From NCBI RefSeq assembly GCF_016587415.1, contig NZ_BNJI01000002.1, forward strand, positions 1,488,001-1,552,000: a stretch of DNA of 64,000 nucleotides. The letters are read 5' to 3'. Below the pieces are notes generated by a model. It made no database searches and was not told where the DNA came from. It was given only the letters and a program-made list of their open reading frames with translations. The first letter of the stretch is position 1. The number at the start of each line of letters is the position of its first letter. This DNA is from Ktedonobacter sp. SOSP1-85. Its GTDB lineage: Bacteria; Chloroflexota; Ktedonobacteria; Ktedonobacterales; Ktedonobacteraceae. This document shows, one piece after another, positions 1-9,180 of this stretch. Both the position numbers and the translations under genes were made by a program.

Positions 1-554
1 AGGAAGGGGCACAGATCAGCCCGCGTTCAGTGACTGGGGAGGCCTATGGACGCTTTCTGAATACCATCTTTGATGAGTGGATTCGGCAAGATGTCGGGCA
101 CACCTTTGTACAAATGTTTGACGTGGCCCTGGCAACCTGGTTAGGAGAGCCAGCGGGTCTGTGCATCTTTGATGAGACCTGTGGTCATGGCCTGGCGATG
201 GAACACAATGGCGACGTCTACTCCTGCGATCACTTTGTCGAGCCGCGTCATAAGCTGGGCAATATGCAGGTGATCCCGCTGGCGGAACTGGCCGGCTCAG
301 CCAAACAGCGCCGTTTCGGCCTTGCTAAATGCGACACGCTACCACAGTACTGCCGCGAATGCCCTGTGCGCTTTGCCTGTAATGGAGGTTGCCCCAAAGA
401 TCGCTTTCTTCAGACGCCTGCTGGTGAACCAGGCCTCAACTACCTATGCGCGGGTTATAGAGCATTCTTTACCCATGTGGATAAACCCATGAGAGAGATG
501 GCGCGCCTGGTACGCGAGGGTCGCCCGACATCCGACATTATGGCACGTGTCTAG
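1..554 (+). CDS. Anaerobic sulfatase maturase (radical SAM/SPASM), C-terminal part
   Basis: The frame is open from the left edge, so the start and the radical-SAM core lie outside the window. About 180 C-terminal residues are visible. They hold the SPASM cysteine clusters that bind auxiliary iron-sulfur clusters: CIFDETCG, the GDVYSCDHFVEP motif, then CDTLPQYCRECPVRFACNGGCPKDRF-type spacing. This pattern is specific to anaerobic sulfatase-maturating enzymes, which convert an active-site Cys or Ser of sulfatases to formylglycine. No sulfatase gene is visible, but one may lie upstream. The GH3 glycosidase follows on the same strand after about 140 bp, which fits a glycan-degradation locus. The family call is secure; the substrate is unknown. 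Confidence 0.9.
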   Translation, partial: EGAQISPRSVTGEAYGRFLNTIFDEWIRQDVGHTFVQMFDVALATWLGEPAGLCIFDETCGHGLAMEHNGDVYSCDHFVEPRHKLGNMQVIPLAELAGSAKQRRFGLAKCDTLPQYCRECPVRFACNGGCPKDRFLQTPAGEPGLNYLCAGYRAFFTHVDKPMREMARLVREGRPTSDIMARV

Positions 555-697
555 CGGACCAGGCGCGAAAGCGGTCGGGGACTTTTCGTGAGCCTTTAAC
601 CTTCTGCGCACGCGGCGCTCAGGGAACAAACATGCAACCACATGTTATGGCGCGATACACGATGTAAATGCACATATTTCACCGAAAGGGATGGAAA

Positions 698-3175
698 ATG
701 TCCGAGAACATTGAGAAGCTGCTGCTGCAAATGACGCTTCAGGAGAAAGTCGCCATGCTCGCTGGAGCCGATACGTGGCACACGGTTGCCAATGAGCGGC
801 TGGGTATTCCCGCGCTGAAAGTCAGCGATGGTCCTAATGGCGCTCGTGGTGGCACCATGCAGGGAGGTGTGACCGCGGCCTGCTTTCCTTGCGGGGCCAA
901 TCTCGCCGCGACATGGGATACCACTCTTGTCGAGCGCGTCGGGCAGGCGCTGGCGCAGGAGACGAAGACCAAAGGGGCACGCGTCCTGCTCGCACCTACA
1001 GTAAACATTCACCGTTCGCCCGTTGGTGGACGCAACTTCGAAAGCTTCTCCGAGGACCCCCACCTCACAGCGCGAATGGCGGTCGCCTATATTCGCGGCG
1101 TCCAGAGCCAGGGCGTTGGCGCGACCATCAAACACTACGCCGGTAATGAGTCCGAGTTCGAGCGCTACAGCATCAGTACCGAGGTCGATGAGCGCACGCT
1201 ACGCGAAATCTACCTTCCACCCTTTGAGGCTGCCGTACGTGAGGCGAACACCTGGGCAGTGATGGCCTCCTACAACCTCGTCAATGGTGTCCCGGCGAGC
1301 GAGCATCCGGAACTCTTGCAAAAGATCTTGCGCGATGAGTGGGGCTTTGATGGCATCGTGATGTCCGACTGGTTCATGTCGGTCAAAAGCACAGCCGCTT
1401 CAGTGAACGCGGGGCTTGATCTGGAGATGCCCGGCCCCGGGCTATGGCGCGGTGAGAAACTGCTCCAGGCCATTCAGGATGGCGAAGTCACGGAAGAGAC
1501 GATCGATAAGAGCGTCAGCCGCCTCCTGGACTTGCTGGAGAAGGCAGGCAAATTTGCCCAGCCTGAGGAGGAGCCGGAGCAAGCGATCGACACGCCCGAG
1601 CATCGCGCGCTGATTCGCGAGGCCGCCGCTGAGGGTATGGTTCTGCTGAAGAACGAGCACAATGTACTGCCACTCCAACGCGAAACTTTGTCTTCCATTG
1701 CGATTATCGGTCCGAACGCCAAAGCGGCGCAGATTATGGGCGGCGGTAGTGCCCAGGTCAATCCCCACTACATGGTCACGCCTATCGAAGGTATTCTTGC
1801 CAAGGTAGGCGAGCAGACAAAGGTAGACTATGAGCAGGGCTGCACCAGTCACAAACTGCTTCCTCTCCTCGATCCTCAACTCCTTGTCAATGAGGAAGGG
1901 GCGGCGCACGGTTTCTCTCTTGCTTATTTCAACGCGGCGGCTCCGGAGGGCATGCCTGTCCACCAAGAGCAGATCGAGGCAAGCGAGCGTGTGTGGTTTG
2001 GGCCGCTCCCCGAGGACGTCAATCCCCAGCAATTCGCCGTTCGCGCCACGGGGCGCTTCGTGCCCCAGGAGACGGGCACTTATACCTTCAGTCTCGTCAG
2101 CGCGGGGTTGAGCCGCCTCTTCATCGATGGAGAAGAGGTCATCGATAACTGGACCAGCCCGACTCCCGGTGATACCTACTTTGGCATGGGAAGCTCCGAA
2201 GTACGGCACTGCATAGAGATGCAAGCGGGACGCCCATATGGTCTCGTGCTCGAGTACGGGAAAAGCGCGAATCTCCTGGCGGCTGCGGTACGCGTGGGCT
2301 GCCTGCCACCACTTCCAGAGAACATGATTGCGCGGGCCGCTACCCTGGCCGCTCAAGCGGATGTCGCGCTTGTATTCGCTGGTCTCAATGGCGAGTGGGA
2401 GAGCGAGGGCTTTGATCGCGTCGATATGGGACTGCCAGGCGATCAACATGCGTTGATCGCGAAGGTCGCGGAGGCCAATCCCAATACTATCGTGGTGCTC
2501 AACTCTGGTACACCTATCGCCATGCCCTGGCTAGAGAAGGTCGCGGCAGTCGTACAGGCCTGGTATCCGGGTCAGGAGTGTGGCAATGCCATTGCCGACG
2601 TCCTCTTTGGCGATGTAAATCCCTCGGGCAAGTTGGCACAAACCTTCCCTGTATGCCTGGAGGACAACCCTGCCTATATCAACTATCCCGGGGAGAATGG
2701 GAAGGTGCGTTATGGTGAAGGACTCTTCGTTGGCTATCGCTATTATGACAAGAAGAAGGTCGCGCCCCTGTTCCCGTTCGGCTTTGGCCTCTCCTACACC
2801 AGCTTTGCCTACGGTCCACTGAGCACAAACGCCAGGGAAATAGGCGCCAACGGAACCATCCAGGTCTCGCTGGATATTACCAATACAGGTGAACGAGCCG
2901 GTAAAGAGATCGTACAGTTCTATGTGCGCGATGTTAAAGCGAGCCTGCATCGCCCCGAAAAAGAGCTTAAGGCATTCACCAAAGTCGTGCTCAACACGGG
3001 TGAGACCCAAACCGTCGCCCTGGAGATCGGGCGCGAGGCCCTGGCCTACTTTGATGACAAGGCGCATCAATGGGTGGCCGAGGCTGGCACCTTTGAGATC
3101 CTGGTCGGCACGTCCTCGCAGGATATCCGTGGCACAACCACCTTCGAACTGACAGATACGAGCCGCTGGTTATGA
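698..3175 (+). CDS. Beta-glucosidase, glycoside hydrolase family 3
   Basis: Hydrolyses beta-glucosides or related oligosaccharides, probably in the cytoplasm because no signal peptide is seen. Domain order is GH3 N-terminal barrel, GH3 C-terminal domain interrupted by a PA14 domain (roughly residues 390-540, with GTYTFSLVSAGLSRLFIDG), and a C-terminal fibronectin III-like domain. The nucleophile is the Asp of IVMSDW (about residue 224) and the acid/base Glu lies in GEWESEGFDR. An ATG at 668 is in frame, but 698 is preferred because AAAGGGATGGAAA sits just before it. Length (825 aa) is normal for PA14-bearing GH3 enzymes. Exact sugar specificity cannot be read from sequence. Confidence 0.93.
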   Translation: MSENIEKLLLQMTLQEKVAMLAGADTWHTVANERLGIPALKVSDGPNGARGGTMQGGVTAACFPCGANLAATWDTTLVERVGQALAQETKTKGARVLLAPTVNIHRSPVGGRNFESFSEDPHLTARMAVAYIRGVQSQGVGATIKHYAGNESEFERYSISTEVDERTLREIYLPPFEAAVREANTWAVMASYNLVNGVPASEHPELLQKILRDEWGFDGIVMSDWFMSVKSTAASVNAGLDLEMPGPGLWRGEKLLQAIQDGEVTEETIDKSVSRLLDLLEKAGKFAQPEEEPEQAIDTPEHRALIREAAAEGMVLLKNEHNVLPLQRETLSSIAIIGPNAKAAQIMGGGSAQVNPHYMVTPIEGILAKVGEQTKVDYEQGCTSHKLLPLLDPQLLVNEEGAAHGFSLAYFNAAAPEGMPVHQEQIEASERVWFGPLPEDVNPQQFAVRATGRFVPQETGTYTFSLVSAGLSRLFIDGEEVIDNWTSPTPGDTYFGMGSSEVRHCIEMQAGRPYGLVLEYGKSANLLAAAVRVGCLPPLPENMIARAATLAAQADVALVFAGLNGEWESEGFDRVDMGLPGDQHALIAKVAEANPNTIVVLNSGTPIAMPWLEKVAAVVQAWYPGQECGNAIADVLFGDVNPSGKLAQTFPVCLEDNPAYINYPGENGKVRYGEGLFVGYRYYDKKKVAPLFPFGFGLSYTSFAYGPLSTNAREIGANGTIQVSLDITNTGERAGKEIVQFYVRDVKASLHRPEKELKAFTKVVLNTGETQTVALEIGREALAYFDDKAHQWVAEAGTFEILVGTSSQDIRGTTTFELTDTSRWL

Positions 3176-3665
3176 GGTGTGCGTAAGGAACTCGAAGGGT
3201 GAGCGGCTTCGGCGCGATTGCCTGGAGAAGTCGCTCCGCATCCGGCGTTTTCCATCAATACCTTGGAAAGGGAAGAGCAAGATGCGAGCTTTCGATCACC
3301 CCATGGTATCCTTTCAGGTCTTAAGATGCGGGGCTTCCTTATTGCAAACCCTGTGAACATGGACGTGAACGAAGGCCGCACGCTGCTTCCGGCCCTTTCG
3401 GGATGCGAATTTACCAAAATTTTGTATTCTATTATTTGTAGAATGGCTTGCTCGAATAAAGACGCCTGGAGGAATGTGGTAGTGCTGTAAGGAACATCTG
3501 CATATGCACGGGTCTCTCTCATCTTTTCTGGAGAGTGAGAGGCATGCTGTTGGTAAGGGTATGGTTTTTGCCAGGTACTTTACCAGTTAGTTGGATACGC
3601 TCACTTGATCATGAACGTGTTTCTGCTAATTGCGATTAGTTGAAATTATGCCACATCCTCAATGA
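3176..3665. other. Intergenic stretch, no gene recognised
   Basis: About 490 bp after the glucosidase. Short open frames occur on both strands but none has a ribosome-binding site or recognisable motif. The right part runs into a Nudix remnant. Confidence 0.5.
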
Positions 3666-3863
3666 GGAGCTTTTGTTCATAAACATTCTGGGGAACGCCG
3701 GCTGTTTCTCAGATACTGGGATAGTGGTGGAGGATATGTTGAGCAGGAAGAGATGCTCTACGGCGGATTGCGTCGAGAAATAGTCGAAGAAACGGAGTCG
3801 CAACTCACAAGTATTATCGCCATTTGGGTCAGTTCGACTCAGCGTTTAATGAGGCTCTACTGA
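3666..3863 (+). pseudogene. Nudix hydrolase remnant
   Basis: The frame begins after a stop, has no start codon, and reads HKHSGERRLFLRYWDSGGG followed by a near-perfect Nudix box: GGGYVEQEEM...RREIVEETE, matching GX5EX7REUXEEXG with Glu in the final Gly position. It ends at TGA 3861 only about 20 residues after the box, whereas Nudix domains continue about 60 more. It is therefore an N- and C-terminally truncated fragment. Visible: the box and the early stop. Inferred: loss of function. Confidence 0.7.
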
Positions 3864-3983
3864 GGAAACAAAAGAGTCTCCTTTGGGGATTGTAAATAGC
3901 CCTATAGAAACGCTTTGTTTTCTTGATTTTTCTGTGCTTATCTGCTTTACTAGGAAATAATACATGTAGAAGAGGAGACGCAC

Positions 3984-4586
3984 ATGGGAAGCTATCAGTC
4001 AGAGAGCCGCTATTACCTGCACGTCCAGTTGGCCGGCATTGAGCCACCTATTTGGCGCCAAATGGTGGTGCCTGGTGCCATCAGTCTTCACACTCTCCAT
4101 AAAATGCTTCAGGTGGTTATGGGGTGGGAGAACTCCCATCTCTATTTGTTCAGGTTAACCATCAATAAGAAAACAATGGTGTATGGTCTTCCTGATCCTG
4201 ATTGGGATAATGCAGGTATGCGCATCAGGGATAGCCGACGCACAAAGCTCGATGCAACTGTCTGGGCTGAGTGGCTGACGTTGACCTACGAATATGACCT
4301 GGGAGATAGCTGGATGCACCAGATTACGATTGAAAAAATAGAGCATCTCGCCGATGAAAACAGAAATGAGGATGCTCTCTGGATCACGCCTCGTTGCCTT
4401 GCTGGTAAACGGGCATGTCCCCCAGAGGATGCTGGTGGGATAGGTGGATACACTGCCTTCCTTGAGGCATTGCGGAATCCCAAGCATCCTGAGCATACAC
4501 GTCTGCGCCAGTGGCTTGGCGCGTCTTACGATGCTGAGCTCTTTTCTGTCCAGCAGGCCAATTCAGCGCTGGCGATCCTGGATTGA
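3984..4586 (+). CDS. Plasmid pRiA4b ORF-3-like family protein
   Basis: 200 aa. It carries the family features: YYLHVQLAGIEPPIWRQMVV at the N-terminus, then TLHKMLQVVMGW, YDLGDSWMHQITIEKI in the middle and CLAGKRACPPEDAGG...GGYTAFLEAL near the end. The family is widespread, often near mobile DNA, and its biochemical role is not established. The start has an AGAGGAG site about 9 nt upstream. The 3' end overlaps the convergent remnant on the minus strand by 24 bp. The family call is firm; no function should be assigned. Confidence 0.85.
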   Translation: MGSYQSESRYYLHVQLAGIEPPIWRQMVVPGAISLHTLHKMLQVVMGWENSHLYLFRLTINKKTMVYGLPDPDWDNAGMRIRDSRRTKLDATVWAEWLTLTYEYDLGDSWMHQITIEKIEHLADENRNEDALWITPRCLAGKRACPPEDAGGIGGYTAFLEALRNPKHPEHTRLRQWLGASYDAELFSVQQANSALAILD

Positions 4587-5115
4587 CACAAGCTGCCACA
4601 CCATCATTTCGGTATAGGTTACCTGTGTCGGCATTGTCCCTGCCAGGACAACTAACCCGGCAGTCTTCAGACTACTATTATCACCCTGAATTTTGACGAG
4701 CTGGTTCTTATTCACATAGAACCGGAACATGTTGCCTTGTACCTGAAGCGTCACGATATTGCTTTTCCCTATCCCCTGGTGGATCGCGCCAGTGCTATCA
4801 TGTTGCGAAAATATAACCTTCACTGTTGCTTCGTTCCCTGTGCCCTCATATTTGCGTAGTGCATAGAGCCCATCAGAGCAGACGAGAAATTCATAGCCGT
4901 TTTCTGACCCGCCACGAAATCTCACGCCTCCGCAATCCCCTTGGAGGATGCTCATCTGTACTTGCAATGCGAAATTTTCGGGCGGATCTTGTATTGCACA
5001 CCCATAAGCGTGATGGGTTTTGTCTTCTATGACATGTTCTCCGTCTGGCTTCATATAGCACGTCCCCCCGCATTTGCATCGGTGAAAGGAACGCTCCACA
5101 TCCCCGACATTGCCA
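4563..5115 (-). pseudogene. C-terminal extracellular-sensor-like domain, truncated by an IS element
   Basis: About 185 residues on the minus strand: cysteine-rich start (CKCGGTCYMK, YGCAIQ), then ENFALQVQMSILQGDCGGVRFRG, YEFLVCSDGLYALRKY and a beta-rich C-terminus. This resembles the lectin/laminin-G-like C-terminal domain often attached to membrane serine/threonine kinases in this bacterial group (recollection, not verified). No start codon of its own is plausible. The frame runs upstream directly into the right end of a TnpB element at about 5116, so the 5' part is missing. The fused first codons come from the IS end. Confidence 0.6.
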
Positions 5116-6946
5116 CTGAGAGCTCCCCGTGCTAAAGCAGTGGGGGTTCCAGAGGTTCGGCCCACGCTTCCAGTCCTTCTCGCTTCAGCAAGAAAGCTGG
5201 CTCTAGTGGTGGTCCCCCTGAACTTTCGGGCAGACGCGCTCTCGCACGAGTCAAACCCATGCTTCGGGGCAAGCTCTGCCCCTCATTCGCGCGTTGGTGA
5301 AGACGCTCGTGTGCTGCCCGCAGGCGCGCTTCCGCACCTTCCCAATACGGCTGGTATCGGGCACACGAGGGAATGGGGTCTGCTGGATCAAGGTAGGCGG
5401 CTAAAAACGCAGAATACAGGTCACGTTGCACGGGACCCACGCCACACTCACAGTGATGCCAACGCTGCGAAAGCGGCTTCTTGAGCTTCTTGCCACAGCC
5501 ATGACACCACTGGCTCAGCGCCGTGGTTTGTGTGGGAACTTCTACCAGGATGCCGCCCGTGCTTGCAACGGTGCGTCTCAACATGTCCACAAACATCCCC
5601 GGTGTTCGCAGTCCCACACTCTTGCCAAACTGCTTTTGCCATGCCTTGTAGGAAATCTTTTCGATGATGATGGTGTTGCCCAGCTTGTGCACTTCATGCA
5701 CCTTGCGCCCATGCAGGCTCTTGCGGTGCGCGGCCAGCTTGCGCTCTCTGGTCGCCTTGCGCCGCCGCGTGATCTGGTAGCGCTTGCTCTGCTTCCAACG
5801 CAGCTTCTTGTTGCCCTGCTTCTTGATGCGCCCCTTCTCGTCGTAGTTCTCAGGATTGGTTGCCCTTCGTTGCCGATCCATCTGCCGTTGCAAGCGACGA
5901 ATGGCTCTGGCGTCAGGAGCCAGTTGTGCACAGAACACCTCCAAGCTTGCCTCTCCTTCCTGAGGGAAGAGGGCCAGGGTGGAGGGACCAAGGTCACCGC
6001 CAACAATACTCGTGCTAACTGGGTGTTTTTTCTTTCGGTGGGGCTTGCCCTCCAGTGCCAGTTGCACGACATAGCGATAGCCCTCTTCATCGGCGCCCGC
6101 CGCTCTGGGACTGCTGGCAGGACGCTGGATGAGGCGGGCATACTTGATGCGGTGCCTGAGCCCATGGGTCACCACTTCATCCTTCCAATCGATGAGGGCA
6201 GGAAGCTGATCTCCGTTCCAGAGCAGGAACCCTGCGTTTCCCTTCTCGAGTGGCTGCAGGACAAAGCGCAGGCCGGTATCATTGCGCTTGTTCTCGATGC
6301 TGGAGAAACCACGCCCTCGGCTCTTGAAGCGCACGCGTTTGGCCTGGCCCAGGCAGACGCGGTTGAGGGCGCGGTAGGCACGGGTCGCCAGAGTTTGGGC
6401 GAGCACGGCATCAATGTGCTCGGCAATCCATCCCACGCGCAAGCCTTTGACGGCTTCATGCAAGGCCGCCTCGGTGAACCCGTACTGCTTGCGCAAGGCG
6501 GAGAAGGCGACTGCTCGTTGGGTCTTCTGCGTGCGAGGAAGATCGCGAGCCGCTTGCCAGGCAGCGTCAGCTCGCATGCGGCGCAGGCATTTCTGCCCCT
6601 GGGAGAGGATGGCGTTGTAGAGTTGGCGAGCGGCTTCCAGGTGAGCGCGCAGGCGAGTGGCTTGTCCTGGGTCGACGACGAGGGGCAGTTCGAGCAGAAA
6701 GGTAGGCGTTGCCGGTCGTTTCTCCTTGGGATGTTTTGGCTTCTGCTGTCTCTGGCGTTGTCCAGGCATGTTGGCTCCTTCTCTCCATCCCCACCGATGA
6801 ATCGTGCTGATATGCCTATTCTACCAGAACGAGCAGAAGAACACAAGTTCTATTTGAGAAAAATACGCTGTTCTATTCGCGCACGAGAGCGGATGTGGCG
6901 ATTCATCCCTGGCATCAATGACCAGGGCTTTCTCGCCACGTTCTCT
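5116..6946 (-). mobile_element. IS200/IS605-type element with TnpB only
   Basis: The left end (higher coordinates, minus strand) is marked by TTAC at 6947-6950 followed by a hairpin and the GATGAATCGC motif shared with the two other TTAC-flanked elements. The right end is a hairpin (about 5121-5150) with CTTTAGCACGGGGAG, ending near 5116. The right-end tetranucleotide here reads TCAG rather than TCAA, so that boundary is less certain by a few bases. There is no TnpA; mobilisation in trans would be required. It sits between the DUF1905 gene and the sensor-domain remnant. Confidence 0.75.
5132..6769 (-). CDS. tnpB: TnpB-family RNA-guided nuclease, long variant
   Basis: 545 aa, longer than the usual 350-420. 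RuvC motifs are intact: Asp in VGGDLGPST, Glu in IIIEKISYKAW, Asp in VQRDLYSAFLAAYL. A zinc ribbon (WCHGCG ... HCECG) lies between motifs II and III. A basic N-terminal stretch precedes the oligonucleotide-binding part, and a roughly 90-residue C-terminal extension follows RuvC III. TnpB proteins cut DNA guided by an RNA made from the element's right end; here the coding end at 5132 lies within about 20 bp of the right-end hairpin, as expected for an overlapping guide RNA. Activity is inferred from intact residues only. Confidence 0.88.
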   Translation of the reverse strand: MPGQRQRQQKPKHPKEKRPATPTFLLELPLVVDPGQATRLRAHLEAARQLYNAILSQGQKCLRRMRADAAWQAARDLPRTQKTQRAVAFSALRKQYGFTEAALHEAVKGLRVGWIAEHIDAVLAQTLATRAYRALNRVCLGQAKRVRFKSRGRGFSSIENKRNDTGLRFVLQPLEKGNAGFLLWNGDQLPALIDWKDEVVTHGLRHRIKYARLIQRPASSPRAAGADEEGYRYVVQLALEGKPHRKKKHPVSTSIVGGDLGPSTLALFPQEGEASLEVFCAQLAPDARAIRRLQRQMDRQRRATNPENYDEKGRIKKQGNKKLRWKQSKRYQITRRRKATRERKLAAHRKSLHGRKVHEVHKLGNTIIIEKISYKAWQKQFGKSVGLRTPGMFVDMLRRTVASTGGILVEVPTQTTALSQWCHGCGKKLKKPLSQRWHHCECGVGPVQRDLYSAFLAAYLDPADPIPSCARYQPYWEGAEARLRAAHERLHQRANEGQSLPRSMGLTRARARLPESSGGPPLEPAFLLKREGLEAWAEPLEPPLL

Positions 6947-6998
6947 GTAAGAGCTTGCTTGGCAGATCACAATCGCTGTATGAATGTCTGCGCCAGGC

Positions 6999-7439
6999 TC
7001 ATCCCTCGCGTAGTTCGCTGATGGCCTTAGTGATGCGCCGTTGCCTTGTCTCGGCGGTTTTGGCTCCTTCGATGGAGAATATGATGCGTTGCTTCGCGCT
7101 TTTTGATAGTCCGTCGAAGATGCGCCCGGCATCTGCGTGGACGTCAAGGGCTTCCTTGAAATCGAGGGGTATTGCCACCTCGCGCGGCTCGGTATCCAAT
7201 GCGATCTCTACATCCACCTCGTCGCCTGCCTTCACACCAGCCTGTTCACGGTTCTCGGCGCTGACGGGAAGCAGGAACTTGCCCCCCATGGGGGCGACTG
7301 TGCTGCGGTAGGTGTAGTTGTTGATCGTGACGCGAACCGGTGGGCGCTTGCCCGACTTGAGGCTCTCAACGATATCGGGTGGGACCTGAATACCTGTTGC
7401 TGTCTTCCCGTGTCGTTCTATTTGTGCACGAAATTGCAC
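6999..7439 (-). CDS. DUF1905 / YdeI-OmpD-associated family protein
   Basis: 146 aa. The N-terminal DUF1905 beta-barrel is seen as FRAQIERHGKTATGIQVPPDIVESL ... RVTINNYTYRSTVAPMGGKFLLPVS, then AGVKAGDEVDVEIALDTEPREVAIP, followed by the C-terminal helical YdeI/OmdA part (LDFKEALDVHADAGRIFDGLSKSAKQ ... RRITKAISELREG). A biochemical role is not known. It is the last of four minus-strand genes running from the ArsR regulator, 54 bp after the hydrolase stop, and may be co-transcribed with them. The TTAC insertion site of the TnpB element lies about 50 bp beyond its stop codon. Confidence 0.85.
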   Translation of the reverse strand: MQFRAQIERHGKTATGIQVPPDIVESLKSGKRPPVRVTINNYTYRSTVAPMGGKFLLPVSAENREQAGVKAGDEVDVEIALDTEPREVAIPLDFKEALDVHADAGRIFDGLSKSAKQRIIFSIEGAKTAETRQRRITKAISELREG

Positions 7440-7465
7440 GCGTGAGCTTCCTTTCTCAGTTCTTC

Positions 7466-7500
7466 TTAGAGATATCAGGCGGTTTAGAGATATCAGGCGG
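7466..7500. repeat. Two tandem copies of a 17-bp unit
   Basis: TTAGAGATATCAGGCGG occurs at 7466-7482 and 7484-7500, an 18-bp period. The second copy contains the stop codon of the minus-strand hydrolase gene. Confidence 0.9.
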
Positions 7501-8305
7501 TCAAGAACTCGATCAGGATGGGAACAAGGGCTTCTGCCTTGACCATGTGGGTTTGCCCTTCCAGGGTGCGGTAGTTCGCATTAGGGAGCGTCTGGGCCAG
7601 TGCGTGCATTGCATGTCGCATCCATGTCGGACTTTTTCCCCCATCCATGACCAGGATTGGGGCGTTGATATTGGACCCCAGCGTAGACGGCAATGGTTTG
7701 CCCGACCCGTAAGCGACAATGGTGCTGATGTCGTACGGCAAGGTATGCGCCACAGCGGTCAATTTCGACCACATAGGGAAGAGCGGCATAATGGCAAGCA
7801 TAAAACCGGGCGTTCCGACCTGTTTCATGAACATTTTGACCGCTTTCGAGCGCTGGTTCTGCGCGACCGCCTCTTTGAGCCTGGCTAAGAATGCCTGCGT
7901 TACCGGTTTGCCTGTCTCATCGACAACAAATGGCGCCTCATACAGAGCCAGTTTTGTGATCCCTGGTAGCTGATTCGCCGCTTCCATGGCAAGCGCTGCC
8001 CCTGAGGATTGCCCGGCCACATACGCTGTTCCACCTACGGCCTCAATGAGGGCCGCAAGATCCTCGACTTCGCGTTCAACCGCATATGGCTGAGTATCAC
8101 CGCTTTCACCACGCCCCCGGCGGTCATAGGTGATGACGGTGAAATGAGGAGCTAGCTTCGCCGCCAGGTCCTGGGACGGCCCGAATTGCCGGTAGCAGAG
8201 CGCCCCATCTACCAGGATGAGAGCCGGCCCTTGACCAATCTGAGAGTACGCGATAGTGGTGCCGTCTTTGGACGTAACGGTATGCTGCGCGATGGCTGTG
8301 AACAT
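7493..8305 (-). CDS. Alpha/beta hydrolase
   Basis: 270 aa, cytoplasmic alpha/beta-hydrolase fold. Visible: YDRRGRGES after strand 4, the nucleophile elbow GQSSG (Ser about residue 99), an acid candidate in ILVMDGGKS and the catalytic His in EGQTHMV near the end. The family spans esterases, haloperoxidase-like and dienelactone-hydrolase-like enzymes; the substrate cannot be given. It starts 12 bp after the SRPBCC gene stop, with AAGGAGAAGG before the ATG, so it is probably in the ArsR operon. Confidence 0.85.
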   Translation of the reverse strand: MFTAIAQHTVTSKDGTTIAYSQIGQGPALILVDGALCYRQFGPSQDLAAKLAPHFTVITYDRRGRGESGDTQPYAVEREVEDLAALIEAVGGTAYVAGQSSGAALAMEAANQLPGITKLALYEAPFVVDETGKPVTQAFLARLKEAVAQNQRSKAVKMFMKQVGTPGFMLAIMPLFPMWSKLTAVAHTLPYDISTIVAYGSGKPLPSTLGSNINAPILVMDGGKSPTWMRHAMHALAQTLPNANYRTLEGQTHMVKAEALVPILIEFLTA

Positions 8306-8317
8306 GGACCTTCTCCT

Positions 8318-8818
8318 TTACTTTGCTTGTATTGTTTGCACATACTCGACCAGGTAATCCCAGGTCATGTTCATTCCCTGCTGCATTCCCATATCGAGAG
8401 CGACTTTGAGAGCCTCGGCATTCTCGAACTGAACATGCGCAGTCACTCTCGTTTTCCCACCCTCTTCAGTGAAAATGATAGTGGTCAGATGTTCAGGAAT
8501 GCCTTCAATTGGGTTAGCATGTTCGTCGGCAAAGGTCGAGGTGTAGACCAGCTTCTCCGGGGGGATGATTTCGCTGTATACGCTACGCGACCAGTGCTCC
8601 TGCCCCTCTGGCGAACGCATCGCGTAGTGCCAGATGCCCCCCGGTCGTAGGTCGATGGTGCAGGTGGGCACGGTGTAGGGCTGAGGTGCCCACCAACGCT
8701 TGAGATGCTCAGGCTGGGTGAATACCTGAAACACTAGTGCGCGGGGGGCAGCAAATTGCCGTTCTACGGTAAATTCTTGCTCGCCAGCACGGGAACTCAG
8801 AGAGTGATACTCAAACAT
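8318..8818 (-). CDS. SRPBCC / AHSA1 family protein
   Basis: 166 aa from the preferred ATG at 8818 (MFEYHSLS). Motifs of the activator-of-Hsp90-like SRPBCC family: VERQFAAPRALVFQVFTQPEHLKRWWAP, DLRPGGIWHYAMRSPEG, PEKLVYTSTFADE and GMQQGMNMTWDYLVEYV. The fold is a ligand-binding helix-grip cavity. Genes of this type sit next to ArsR regulators in many bacteria, as here. The start overlaps the ArsR stop by 8 bp (8811-8818), which suggests translational coupling and argues against the longer frame upstream. Confidence 0.88.
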   Translation of the reverse strand: MFEYHSLSSRAGEQEFTVERQFAAPRALVFQVFTQPEHLKRWWAPQPYTVPTCTIDLRPGGIWHYAMRSPEGQEHWSRSVYSEIIPPEKLVYTSTFADEHANPIEGIPEHLTTIIFTEEGGKTRVTAHVQFENAEALKVALDMGMQQGMNMTWDYLVEYVQTIQAK

Positions 8819-9161
8819 CGTTTTCCTCAATTCGATTACTTGTCCGTTGCTCGGTGCCTTGTATTTCCAGGAGGTAGTCATCCAGGCGGTCGAAGCGTTC
8901 TTCCCAGAGGTGACGAAAGGAGTAAAGCCAGGATTCCAGTTCCTGGAATGGCTCACGCCTCAGCCGATAAATCCGTCGGTTGGCCTGCGGCTGTACCTCA
9001 ACGATGCCTGCCTCGCTCAAAACCTTGAGATGCTTCGACACTTGCGGCTGCTGCAATCCCAGCCGATCCGTGATTTCTCCTACCGTCAGGGGGCCATCGC
9101 GCAACAGTTCAATAATGTGTAAGCGATTTGGCTCCGTCAGAGCAGTCCACAGTGTTTTCAT
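8811..9161 (-). CDS. ArsR-family winged-helix transcriptional regulator
   Basis: 116 aa from ATG 9161 (MKTLWTALTEPNRLHIIELL). The winged helix is clear: LTVGEITDRLGLQQPQVSKHLKVLSEAGIVEVQPQANRRIYRL. There are no metal-binding cysteines, so this is the non-metal ArsR type usually paired with SRPBCC proteins. It heads the SRPBCC-hydrolase-DUF1905 run and likely autoregulates it through the two direct repeats just upstream. Codons upstream of 9161 are open but contain the promoter region and were not included. Confidence 0.88.
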   Translation of the reverse strand: MKTLWTALTEPNRLHIIELLRDGPLTVGEITDRLGLQQPQVSKHLKVLSEAGIVEVQPQANRRIYRLRREPFQELESWLYSFRHLWEERFDRLDDYLLEIQGTEQRTSNRIEENDV

Positions 9162-9180
9162 ACCCAAATTATACCTCAAG

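Noticed and set aside
1442..2449. Open frame of 335 codons on the minus strand
   Set aside because: Antisense to the GH3 gene; no recognisable domain.
5426..7021. Open frame of 531 codons on the plus strand
   Set aside because: Entirely antisense to the TnpB gene; no motifs or ribosome-binding site. A high-GC shadow.
7466..7500. Possible CRISPR-like repeat
   Set aside because: Only two 17-bp units with no spacer; a simple tandem duplication.
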